Shown: in pieces, positions 24,493 through 31,630 of the stretch
Layout of the letters: every line of letters starts with the position of its first letter
Position numbering within the stretch: the stretch's first letter is position 1
NCBI GenBank assembly: GCA_023391335.1
Contig: JAEWBG010000066.1
Coordinates: forward strand, 1-32,672
DNA length: 32,672 nucleotides
Reading direction: 5' to 3'
Origin: Pseudomonadota bacterium
GTDB lineage: Bacteria; Pseudomonadota; Gammaproteobacteria; Steroidobacterales; Steroidobacteraceae
Notes under the pieces: generated by a model
What the model was told of the DNA's origin: nothing
Databases searched by the model: none
Seen by the model: the letters and a program-made list of their open reading frames with translations, nothing else
Program-made: the position numbers and the translations under genes

Positions 24493-25776
24493 ATGAACCA
24501 CAACCCTCTCAACGATTTTGCGCAGAAGCTCGGACCCGGATTGATTACCGGTGCGGCGGACGACGATCCGAGCGGTATCGCAACCTACTCGCAAGCCGGA
24601 TCGCAATTTCGATTCGGTTTGGTGTGGACGCTCCTGCTCACGACGCCACTCATGATCGGCATCCAGATGTTATCTGCGCGAATCGGCTGGATCACCGGTG
24701 AGGGCCTGGGCGCAAACATCGCCAAGGTGTGTCCGCGCTGGTTGACGTTGTCGCTAATCGGTCTATTGGTTGTGGCCAACACAATCAACATCGCTGCCGA
24801 TATCGGCGCGATGGCGGAAGCCGTGCGGCTCCTTGCGGGCGGATATCACGCGCTATACGTCGTTGGATTCGGAGCGGTTTGCGTTCTCGGCCAGCTCATC
24901 TTTTCCTATGAGCGCACGGTGCGAATTCTGAAGTGGCTCACGATGGTGCTCTTTGCCTACTTTGCTGTGGTGCTCGTGGTGCGCGTGCCGTGGGCCGATG
25001 CGTTCGTGCAATCCGTTCATCCCTGGCGCTACTTTCCCGAACACGCATCCTCAGCAGAATATGCGTCGATGGTGGTCGCAGTGCTCGGCACGACGATCAG
25101 TCCGTATCTGTTCTTTTGGCAAGCCTCGCAAGAAGCAGAAGACAACTATCGGCGTCCCGAGGCGGCGTCTTTGCGTGATCATCCGGCCTACGCGGCTGAG
25201 CACTTGGCCCGAATCAAATTCGACACCTATATCGGCATGGTGTTCTCCAACGTCATCGCGTTATGCATCGTGATGGCCACGGCAGTGACGTTGAATCAAC
25301 ACGGCATTACCAACATCCAGACGTCCGCCGACGCCGCTCAAGCGTTGCGTCCTGTGGCCGGCGATTTTGCGTTCGCGATCTTTGCGTTGGGAATCGTCGG
25401 GACAGGATTGTTGGCTGTGCCCGTGCTTGCCGGTTCAGCGGCCTATGCGGTCAGCGAAGTATTCGGATGGAAGGCAGGGTTTTCGCATGGTTTTCATGAG
25501 GCGCACGGTTTCTACGCCATCATCGTGGCGGCAACGGTGATTGGCACCGGCATGAGCATGCTCGAAGTCGATCCGATGGACGCGTTGGTGTGGAGTGCGG
25601 TGATCAATGGCGTGATCTCGGTGCCCATCATGATCGCCATGCTCTGGATCGGTCAGTCGCCGCACATCGTCGGTCGCTACACGATGACACTACGCCATCG
25701 GTTCTTCGGTTGGTCCGCCGCAGCCGTCATGGCGATTGCCGTCGTGTTCATGTGTGTGACGGCGTTCCTCAAATAG
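24493..25776 (+). CDS. Nramp-superfamily transporter with altered metal-site motifs
   Basis: A 427-residue protein with about 11 membrane segments and the Nramp fold (LGPGLITGAADDDPSGIATYSQAG, then a central amphipathic pattern). Canonical Nramp metal transporters have DPGN in TM1 and MPH in TM6. Here TM1 reads DDDPSG (23-28, Asn replaced) and the TM6 region (about 200-216) reads SPYLFFWQASQEAE with no MPH. Both canonical ligands are thus changed, so Mn2+/Fe2+ transport should not be assumed; the divergent Nramp-related group is the safer call. The ATG at 24493 is reasonable but lacks a strong ribosome-binding site. It is convergent with the next ClC gene, whose stop lies 29 bases away. Confidence 0.85.
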   Translation: MNHNPLNDFAQKLGPGLITGAADDDPSGIATYSQAGSQFRFGLVWTLLLTTPLMIGIQMLSARIGWITGEGLGANIAKVCPRWLTLSLIGLLVVANTINIAADIGAMAEAVRLLAGGYHALYVVGFGAVCVLGQLIFSYERTVRILKWLTMVLFAYFAVVLVVRVPWADAFVQSVHPWRYFPEHASSAEYASMVVAVLGTTISPYLFFWQASQEAEDNYRRPEAASLRDHPAYAAEHLARIKFDTYIGMVFSNVIALCIVMATAVTLNQHGITNIQTSADAAQALRPVAGDFAFAIFALGIVGTGLLAVPVLAGSAAYAVSEVFGWKAGFSHGFHEAHGFYAIIVAATVIGTGMSMLEVDPMDALVWSAVINGVISVPIMIAMLWIGQSPHIVGRYTMTLRHRFFGWSAAAVMAIAVVFMCVTAFLK

Positions 25777-25805
25777 CGCCTGAACGCGAGCTCTCGTTCG
25801 CTCGC

Positions 25806-27122
25806 TCACCGCGATTCGCTTCCGAGATACTGTTTCGCCAGCGCGTGATACACGCCCTCGCGACAGATCAGCCGTGAGGTGCCATGTGCGATAAGCGATG
25901 CGGCCATGAGCGGGATCAGCATGGCGTGGTCGTTGGTCATTTCGGTCACGATGATGAATGCAGTGATCGGTGCATGCACTACACCGGAAAGGAATGCCAC
26001 CATCCCAACGAGGATCAGCATGTTCTGATCGGACGAGGAAAAGAGCAGTGAGAGATCAGCGCCGAGGCCTGCGCCAATGGAGAGCGAAGGGGAGAAGATA
26101 CCGCCCGGGATGCCGCTAATGGAGCATGCAGTCGTCGCGAGAAACTTAAGCGGCATGAACAGAGCCGAAAGTGCTTCGCGACCATCCAGTGCAGCGCGTA
26201 CTTGTTGATAGCCGGTTCCATAAATGTTCCCGTGGGATGCGAATCCGCATGCCACCACGATCAATCCGCAGACCACGACGAAAGTGATTCGACCGCGCCG
26301 TGAATCGCCGCCTAAGCGGCGCTTCCAGCGCGGTGCTGCAGCAGCGATGATGAGCTTGCTGAATAGGCCACCCAGTAAGCCGCCGCAAATTCCGCACATC
26401 AGAATGGGCATCCAATCGCTTCGGCTAACGATCGCGCCGGGCGTTCCGAAGTACGTGTAGTTGCCCACTAAGGCGAGAGCAGTGAAACCGGCAGCAACAA
26501 CGGCCGCGACAATCAAGCCTGCCGTGTGACGCTCGAATGACCGGCTCATCTCTTCGATTCCGAACATGATCCCCGCCAGGGGTGCATTGAAGGCTGCGGC
26601 CACGCCTGCCGCCGCGCCCGCAACGACGAGCCCGGCTTGATGTCGAGGTGCCCACTTGCCCGCCGCGAACATGATGGATGCGCCGATTTGAACCGTGGGT
26701 CCTTCGCGTCCCGTCGAAGCGCCGCATAGCAGGCCCCACACCGTCAGTAGCAGCTTGCCTACAGCGGTGCGAAATGAAACCAATCGCTCCCGGGCCGAGA
26801 CACTTGCGACGCGGTGTGCCGCTATTGTTTGCGGAATGCCGCTGCCCTGAGAGTTCTTGAACCAATGCCGCGATGCGTACGTCGCGACGATGAAACCGAT
26901 TGGCGTCACTAGCAGCGGCGCGAAACGCCACTCGGACGCCATGCGAGCAAAAAACAACTGTGCAAGATCTGAAAGTTTGGCCAGCACGACCGCAGCGATG
27001 CCGACAGCAATGCCGCCGCAGATGAACAGCGCCCTGCGGCGCCATCGCTCTGCGGTGATCAAGACGTATCGTTTACGGAAATACGGACGGGCGAATTGCT
27101 GGACAGATCTATTGTCAACCAT
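25806..27122 (-). CDS. ClC-family chloride transporter (no CBS domains)
   Basis: A 438-residue ClC protein with complete canonical motifs: GSGIP (93-97), GREGP (138-142, gating Glu140), GIPGGIFSP near the middle of the second half, and IEEMSR, holding the proton-path glutamate (Glu191 by alignment to ClC-ec1 Glu203). These favour Cl-/H+ exchange, typically linked to acid resistance. It lacks CBS domains and is only distantly similar to the first ClC (12615-14429), so it is probably a paralogue of different subfamily and not a duplication. ATG at 27122. The hairpin-array region begins about 60 bp upstream of its start, so its promoter lies beside or within that region. Confidence 0.92.
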   Translation of the reverse strand: MVDNRSVQQFARPYFRKRYVLITAERWRRRALFICGGIAVGIAAVVLAKLSDLAQLFFARMASEWRFAPLLVTPIGFIVATYASRHWFKNSQGSGIPQTIAAHRVASVSARERLVSFRTAVGKLLLTVWGLLCGASTGREGPTVQIGASIMFAAGKWAPRHQAGLVVAGAAAGVAAAFNAPLAGIMFGIEEMSRSFERHTAGLIVAAVVAAGFTALALVGNYTYFGTPGAIVSRSDWMPILMCGICGGLLGGLFSKLIIAAAAPRWKRRLGGDSRRGRITFVVVCGLIVVACGFASHGNIYGTGYQQVRAALDGREALSALFMPLKFLATTACSISGIPGGIFSPSLSIGAGLGADLSLLFSSSDQNMLILVGMVAFLSGVVHAPITAFIIVTEMTNDHAMLIPLMAASLIAHGTSRLICREGVYHALAKQYLGSESR

Positions 27123-27179
27123 GGAGCGATAGTAACGGCTGGAAGGTGTGAGAGCGAAGACGAGGAATCAAGACTCCAC

Positions 27180-27345
27180 GACGGATCACTGCGTGATCAG
27201 GAAGGACTCACGTCAGGTAGGACGCTTACGCGTCAGGAAGGACTGGCGTCAGGTCAGAGAAGAAAAGGGCGGACGCTGCGCGATCAGGATGGACTGTCGT
27301 CAGGAAGGATGCTTACGCATCAGGAAGGCCTGGCGGCAGGTCAGA
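27180..27345 (+). repeat. Hairpin array tract R1 (GAC class, two units)
   Basis: Two head-to-tail units (27180-27267, 88 bp; 27268-27345). Each holds four short stems separated by AGGAAGG-like linkers and ends in a CAGA box. The first stem, GATCAC/GTGATC, opens the first unit. In the second, GATGC/GCATC (27308-27321) and GCC/GGC (27328-27337) replace the usual GACGC/GCGTC and GAC/GTC with both arms changed together. The first unit is nearly identical to the first unit at 32203. Confidence 0.85.
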
Positions 27346-27426
27346 ATTCGGAAGGAAGGGCGGCATCCGACTTTCGAAGCTCAGGGGAGTCTCCGTGTCC
27401 TCCGTGGAGATTTCTTCTGCAGATCC

Positions 27427-27515
27427 GCAAGCCGACTGCGTCGGCAAGCAAGCCTACGGCAAGCGAGCCGTTGGCAGGGAAGCCCTTGGCAAGGGAGCGC
27501 TTCGCGCAAGCCAGA
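27427..27515 (+). repeat. Hairpin array tract R2 (GCC class)
   Basis: About 89 bp starting with GCAAGCCGAC. It contains stems GCCGAC/GTCGGC, GCC/GGC several times, and GCGC/GCGC, spaced by AAGCAA or AGGGAA linkers, and ends with GCCAGA. It has the same length and end box as the GAC class but different stem sequences. It follows 80 bp of noncoding sequence after R1. Confidence 0.8.
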
Positions 27516-27566
27516 TCTCTTGAGTGACAACTGACTACTGACTGGTGACTGGGGGCTAACATCTAT

Positions 27567-27645
27567 TTCTGTCCTGCCGTGAGGTCTTCCTGATCCGAGA
27601 GGATCCCTCATGCCGAAGGCCTGCCTGACGACGCAGTCGTCCGTC
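27567..27645 (-). repeat. Hairpin array tract R3 (GAC class, reverse orientation)
   Basis: Read on the minus strand, a unit starts GACGGACGACTGCGTCGTC, continues with GCC..GGC and GGATC..GGATC-containing stems, and ends AGGACAGAA. Total about 79 bp. An extra stem GACGAC/GTCGTC lies beside it at 27655-27669. Confidence 0.75.
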
Positions 27646-27717
27646 GTTGCACCAGACGACGATGTCGTCATCTATATCTCCGCGTCCTCCGCGTGAAACC
27701 GTCTTTCCCCTTCCTAT

Positions 27718-27835
27718 TTCTGGCCTGCCGCTAGGCTCCCCTGCCCGTAGGGCTTCCCTGCCATTGGCTACCTTGCCGACGAAGTCGGCTTGCCTCTTTT
27801 CTTCCCTTAGACCTCACGACGAAGTCGTCCGTCGT
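27718..27835 (-). repeat. Hairpin array tract R4 (GCC class) with partial GAC unit, reverse orientation
   Basis: On the minus strand: a partial GAC unit at 27801-27835 (GACGACTTCGTCGTGAGG), then a GAAGAAAAGAGGCAAGCC linker, then a GCC unit (27718-27793) with stems GCCGAC/GTCGGC, GCC/GGC, GCCC/GGGC, ending GGCCAGAA. The end abuts the MerR-TPR gene's stop at 27841. It could act as its 3' structure. Confidence 0.75.
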
Positions 27836-27840
27836 TCCAT

Positions 27841-28668
27841 TCACGTCCTCGTCAGCCTCCGATAGTTCGCGTAATGCCGGATCGCATGCTGAACTTTGTG
27901 CTGCTGTTCGAACAAGCGCGCGAGGTTGTAGTGAGCATCGGCGAAATCAGGATCGAGTTCTACGGCGCGCAGATACATATCGATCGCGGCCTCGGGCTGG
28001 TTCAGATCCTCGAGTAGCACGCCGAGATTGAAATACAGGCACTCAGCGGTGCTGCACTTCGATAGGCCTTCGCGGTAAATCTGCTGTGCTTCCGAGTGAT
28101 GACCTTGATCGTGAAGCAATCGGCCAAGATTCGTCCACGCAGCCGGTGCTTCAGGATCGCGCTTCAAGGCTTGTCGATAGAGCTCAATGGCTGCGCGCGG
28201 ATCAGTCTCTTCGAGCTGCAAGGCTGTCGCGAGCCAGTCGCCGTCGGCTTCGCGAGTATCGATTTCGGCAACGCGCTGTTCTCGTGGCTCCATCACCGCA
28301 AGCTGGCCGTCCGTGACGGCTACATCGAAGGTCAGCACATACTGTCCCGTGTCGACTTCGCGCTTCGCCTTGCCCTCACGCACCACTACCTGATCGCCTT
28401 CTGCGGTGACCTGCAAGCCAGAAAGCGGTATTTCGCTGGGCAGATCGCGACGCAGTTTCTGCAACGCGCGGCGAATTTTGGTCGGTGGCACCTTCGAATC
28501 GGAAAGCGCTCGAGCCGTGCGCAACACGATCAAGTCCTGAAACGAGAACTGCAGCGCGCCGCGTTTGGCGCGCGCGGGTTTCACGAACCCGAGCTCAACG
28601 TAACGCCGTACCGCATTGCGCGACAGCCCTAGCGTGCGCTCGATGTCCTTGAGGCCGAACGTCTGCAT
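27841..28668 (-). CDS. MerR-family regulator fused to TPR repeats
   Basis: A 275-residue protein. The N-terminal winged helix of the MerR type is FGLKDIERTLGLSRNAVRRYVELGFVKPARAKRGALQFSFQDLIVLRTARAL (about 4-55). A beta segment follows, then about four TPR-like repeats (about 155-270: AIELYRQALKRDPEAPAAWTNLGRLL; AQQIYREGLSKCSTAECLYFNLGVLL; AIDMYLRAVELDPDFADAHYNLARLF). A DNA-binding head with a protein-interaction tail is plausible. The ATG directly abuts the ku stop (TAA-ATG), so the two are coupled. I know of no established function for this regulator; a link to Ku expression or partner binding is inferred. Confidence 0.88.
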   Translation of the reverse strand: MQTFGLKDIERTLGLSRNAVRRYVELGFVKPARAKRGALQFSFQDLIVLRTARALSDSKVPPTKIRRALQKLRRDLPSEIPLSGLQVTAEGDQVVVREGKAKREVDTGQYVLTFDVAVTDGQLAVMEPREQRVAEIDTREADGDWLATALQLEETDPRAAIELYRQALKRDPEAPAAWTNLGRLLHDQGHHSEAQQIYREGLSKCSTAECLYFNLGVLLEDLNQPEAAIDMYLRAVELDPDFADAHYNLARLFEQQHKVQHAIRHYANYRRLTRT

Positions 28669-29544
28669 TTACCGCTGTCTGCTGGCCTTCTTTGCAGTCT
28701 TCGCTGGTGTTTCGATGCGTTTAGCGGGTTTGCGGGCCAGTTTGCCAACTGAGGTTTTGGCCGTTTCGGTCTTCTTCAAGCTGGCGCGCAAGGCCTCCAT
28801 GATATCGATGATGTTGCCGCTCTCTTTGCGGCCGGAGTCATCACTGATCGTAATCTTCTCGCCTTTGATCTTCTGCTGAATCGCGGCCTCGACGCGTGCG
28901 CGCACTTCATCGACGTAAGCGGTGGGTTCGAACTCGTCGGATGCTTGTTGCTCGATGAGTTGCTTGGCCAGATTCAGCTCTGCGGGTTTGATCTCTTGCG
29001 CGGGGATCTCGATCTCGCTGACCGGCTTCACTTCATTCGAGAAGTGCAGCTGCTGCATGACGAGGACGTTGCCGATCGGACGCAGCATCACCAAATTCGA
29101 ATTGCCACGTGCTGCCCAACGCGCGATCGCACAGCGCTTCGTTTCGGTGAGCGCCTGAACCAGCAAGCTGTACGGCCGAGCGCCGCCCTTGTCAGGAGCG
29201 AGGTAGTACGCGTTCTCGTAGTAAACCGGATCGACTGCTTCCACGGACACGAATTCGGAAATCTCGATCGAATGCGTGCCGACCTCATCGAACGCCTTGA
29301 TTTCTTCGGGCGTGAATTGCACGTAGCGACCCTTTTCGAATTCGTAGCCTTTGACGATTTCATCGCGTTCCACGACGCGCTCATGTGCAGGACAGATGTA
29401 CTGCTGCTTCACGCGAGTACCGCAATCCTTGTGCAGCATGTTGAACGAAATCCGGCTCGCGTACTGCGTGGCGGAAAACTGCTGTACGGGAATCGCAATC
29501 AAACCGAAGGAAATGGTCAAGGAACCCAATGATCGGCCAGCCAT
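28669..29544 (-). CDS. ku: Non-homologous end-joining protein Ku
   Basis: A 291-residue bacterial Ku. The conserved beta-barrel core begins LTISFGLIAIPVQQFSA, with CGTRVKQQYICP and KGYEFEKGRYVQFTPEEIKAF characteristic of Ku. It continues with ISEFVSVEAVDPVYYENAYYLAPDKGGARPYSLLVQAL. The C-terminal tail is lysine-rich (KKTETAKTSVGKLARKPAKRIETPAKTAKKASRQR), which in several bacteria lets Ku bind DNA away from ends. Ku dimers thread double-strand breaks and recruit ligase LigD; no ligD is in the window. The ATG at 29544 is chosen over the TTG at 29556 and follows a TGGGGGT Shine-Dalgarno. It is downstream-coupled to the MerR-TPR gene. Confidence 0.94.
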   Translation of the reverse strand: MAGRSLGSLTISFGLIAIPVQQFSATQYASRISFNMLHKDCGTRVKQQYICPAHERVVERDEIVKGYEFEKGRYVQFTPEEIKAFDEVGTHSIEISEFVSVEAVDPVYYENAYYLAPDKGGARPYSLLVQALTETKRCAIARWAARGNSNLVMLRPIGNVLVMQQLHFSNEVKPVSEIEIPAQEIKPAELNLAKQLIEQQASDEFEPTAYVDEVRARVEAAIQQKIKGEKITISDDSGRKESGNIIDIMEALRASLKKTETAKTSVGKLARKPAKRIETPAKTAKKASRQR

Positions 29545-29556
29545 ACGGACCCCCAA

Positions 29557-29836
29557 AGAGCGTCCAGGTTTCTGTCTCTATCCGGGACGCAAAAAAGTGC
29601 CGTATGCCTTACGCGGGATAGGGGGAGTTCGTTCCCTGCGGAACGTGATGAGGTGATGGAGCGTGAAGTGAAGCGGTGCGGATGAGCGCGGGCATTCAGT
29701 GTCGGCGATATGGCGCCGCGGAGCCATTAACCGCGAGATCTCACGCGAGCAACGCTCGCCCTCACTTACTCACGGGTCAGCGGACAGCTTACCGAGCGAC
29801 AGCATGGATCTGTGCTCCGGCCGACAATCGCAGACG
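29557..29836. other. Noncoding gap between ku and pssA with dispersed-element arm
   Basis: No gene is supported in these 280 bases. A purine-rich arm (29644-29676) reads GTGATGAGGTGATGGAGCG then TGAAGTGAAGCGG and resembles the inverted-repeat arm at 2391-2405. A pyrimidine-rich counterpart (CCCTCACTTACTCACGGG, 29759-29776) lies about 90 bases on. A short stem CGTTCC/GGAACG occurs near 29630-29645. Confidence 0.45.
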
Positions 29837-30466
29837 CTACAGCTTCGGAATATGGATTCGGCTAATCATCAAAGATCCGGAAAGCGCAAACAGTGCCACG
29901 AACGCGTGGAACGGTTGGCCGGCGAGATTGTGTTGGCCGAGCCAGAGTTGCGGTCCGATCGCGCCGTTGAGCGTTGCAGCAAAGAGTAAACAAACGAGTA
30001 CGAGTGATGTGGGGATGGGAGTGCCTTCGAAGTACTTCACCTTGCCGCTGCCTTCGGAGAGGGCATCGGCGGTGATGTTGTAGCGCGCCAATCGTGAGAC
30101 GCCGCACGCAACGAAGAAGATCAACACGACGCGATCGACGATGGTTTGCATGCCGCAGGCGTATGCCAACACGGCGGGAGCGACGCCGAAGGAAATGACG
30201 TCCGCTAATGAATCCAGTTCACGTCCCATGGCTGATGATTTCTGCCGCCATCGCGCAATGCGCCCATCTAGAACATCGAAGATGAATGCGAGTGCGATCA
30301 GCACGCACGCGGCGTAGAGATGCCGAATGTCGGTCTCGTCCAAGTAGCTCATGGAAGAAAACAATGCGCTGGTGCCACAAGCAGCATTGCCCAGCGTGAA
30401 CCAATCCGCCAAATGAAACTGGCGAATCATGGAAAAGAACTTCGGAGATGAAGTGGGTGAGTTCAT
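29837..30466 (-). CDS. pssA: CDP-diacylglycerol-serine O-phosphatidyltransferase (PssA)
   Basis: A 209-residue integral membrane enzyme of the CDP-alcohol phosphatidyltransferase family, with DGRIARWRQKSSAMGRELDSLAD (residues 67-89). It fits the motif D-G-x2-A-R-x8-G-x3-D-x3-D exactly, including both catalytic aspartates. It makes phosphatidylserine from CDP-diacylglycerol and serine at the inner membrane, the first step to phosphatidylethanolamine. About six hydrophobic segments are visible. The size and NAACGTSALFSSMSY opening suit type II PssA. The ATG at 30466 is 7 bases after the stop of the arginase-fold gene, so it is the second gene of that transcript. Another CDP-alcohol transferase is a less likely alternative. 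Confidence 0.9.
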   Translation of the reverse strand: MNSPTSSPKFFSMIRQFHLADWFTLGNAACGTSALFSSMSYLDETDIRHLYAACVLIALAFIFDVLDGRIARWRQKSSAMGRELDSLADVISFGVAPAVLAYACGMQTIVDRVVLIFFVACGVSRLARYNITADALSEGSGKVKYFEGTPIPTSLVLVCLLFAATLNGAIGPQLWLGQHNLAGQPFHAFVALFALSGSLMISRIHIPKL

Positions 30467-30473
30467 GTAACGA

Positions 30474-31307
30474 TCAGTTGACCAGAATGGCTTCAATGAG
30501 AGGAGAGACTGCATCCACGATGGGCTGAGGCGATGCTTCGACGCCTGAGTCGGACCATACGGACTGAAACTCCGCAATTTCCAACCCAATGACTTCGCGT
30601 GTGGACAGCAGTTCGCACGCGCGATGCAGATCTGCGACCGACAGTCCGTTGTCCACCGTGAACTCGGTGGGCACGATGCCCGGATCGAGAACGTCGCAAT
30701 CGATGTGAACGTAGACAGGAGAATGCCCGAGTATCTGATCCATTCGCTTGAACAATGAGTCGCCTGCAGCCACATGGCGCATCGCACCCGCATCGATCAA
30801 CTTTTGTTCCGCTGGATCGAGATCCCGCGCACCGACCAGAACCACGTTTGCAAGCCGCAGTCCGGATCCAAGACCGCTGTCCCACATTCCTGCAGCCGCC
30901 GCCAACACCATGCCGCCCAAGTAGCCGGATGCCGAGGTCGTCGGGGTGTTCGAGTCTCCGTGGGCGTCGAACCATACGATGGTCGCGTCGTGATGCATGC
31001 GTGCGATCACGGGCAATGTCGCCAGCGCACAGGCGCAGCGCCCCATCGTCGTAATGGGCGCGCGTGCACTCATCAATACTGACTCGTAGGCACTCGAGAG
31101 TTCTTTGAGCCCGGGTCGTGCTGCGTCGAGTTCGTGCGCCCACTGGTGATCTTCAGATAGCTGCGTCGGCGTACCGACAATCTGAGGTTCCACCCCGTAC
31201 CGATTGGCGAGTGCATTGCCGAGGACGGCAGCGCCCGTCATTCCAAACGGATTGCGATCTCCGGCTTTGCCGCGAAATTGAATGAATGCCGTTCGATCTT
31301 CTTTCAT
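30474..31307 (-). CDS. Arginase/ureohydrolase-superfamily protein with altered first metal ligand
   Basis: A 277-residue member of the ureohydrolase superfamily (arginase, agmatinase, formiminoglutamase). Conserved ligand motifs are DAHGD (114-118) and HIDCDVLDPG (201-210), supplying Asp114, His116, Asp118, Asp203 and Asp205 for two Mn2+ ions. The remaining ligand, His of GGDHS in arginase, aligns with Cys91 in TTMGRCACAL. This change is seen in some superfamily branches, from memory. It would hydrolyse a guanidino compound to urea plus an amine; the substrate is uncertain. The ATG at 31307 follows GCAGGT. The first gene of an operon with pssA; a hairpin-array tract begins about 10 bp before its start. 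Confidence 0.8.
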   Translation of the reverse strand: MKEDRTAFIQFRGKAGDRNPFGMTGAAVLGNALANRYGVEPQIVGTPTQLSEDHQWAHELDAARPGLKELSSAYESVLMSARAPITTMGRCACALATLPVIARMHHDATIVWFDAHGDSNTPTTSASGYLGGMVLAAAAGMWDSGLGSGLRLANVVLVGARDLDPAEQKLIDAGAMRHVAAGDSLFKRMDQILGHSPVYVHIDCDVLDPGIVPTEFTVDNGLSVADLHRACELLSTREVIGLEIAEFQSVWSDSGVEASPQPIVDAVSPLIEAILVN

Positions 31308-31316
31308 ACCTGCATC

Positions 31317-31478
31317 CGACGGGCGTCAGGACAGAAGAAAAGAAAAAGCCGCAAGCCGACTTTGTCGGCAGGCAAGCCTAACGGCAAGCGAGCCGCTGGC
31401 AGGCAAGCGCTTCGCGCAGGCCAGATGGGCTGAGAGGAAGCGCGTTGCGCAAGGTAGCCGTTGGCAAGGCCGTTCGCG
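31317..31478 (+). repeat. Hairpin array tract R6 (GAC end box, then GCC class)
   Basis: 31317-31336 holds one GAC-type terminal stem followed by AGGACAGAAG, a GAAGAAAAG-like linker, then a GCC unit (31351-31425) with stems GCCGAC/GTCGGC, GCC/GGC, GCGC/GCGC, ending GGCCAGA. A further degenerate stretch continues to 31478. It lies immediately upstream of the arginase-fold start, so the promoter or leader must lie in or beside it. Confidence 0.75.
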
Positions 31479-31630
31479 CATATTGCTTGGGTCGCACCAG
31501 CGGAGCAACCCAGTGCGAAATTGCACGCGTCCATCCTGAACGGAAGCTGTCTACCGCCGTTCAGTCTTCGATCAGCCAAGCCGCGCGATAGTGAGCACGA
31601 AGCCGCGAGGCTGTGTTTAGGAGTCGAAAT
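31479..31630 (+). other. Noncoding leader upstream of the RcnB-like gene
   Basis: No gene. It contains GGGTCGC and GCAACCC flanking a short stretch (about 31489-31513), which are partly complementary. TAGGAG at 31618-31623 is the RcnB-like gene's ribosome-binding site. I see no recognisable promoter motif. Confidence 0.4.

Noticed and set aside
27096..27527. Open frame (about 143 aa) through the hairpin tracts, with repeated TSGRTLTRQEGLASGQ-like residues
   Set aside because: Its repeats come from the noncoding hairpin units, a second frame is also open there, and no ribosome-binding site is evident. Repeat sequence lacking stops explains it.
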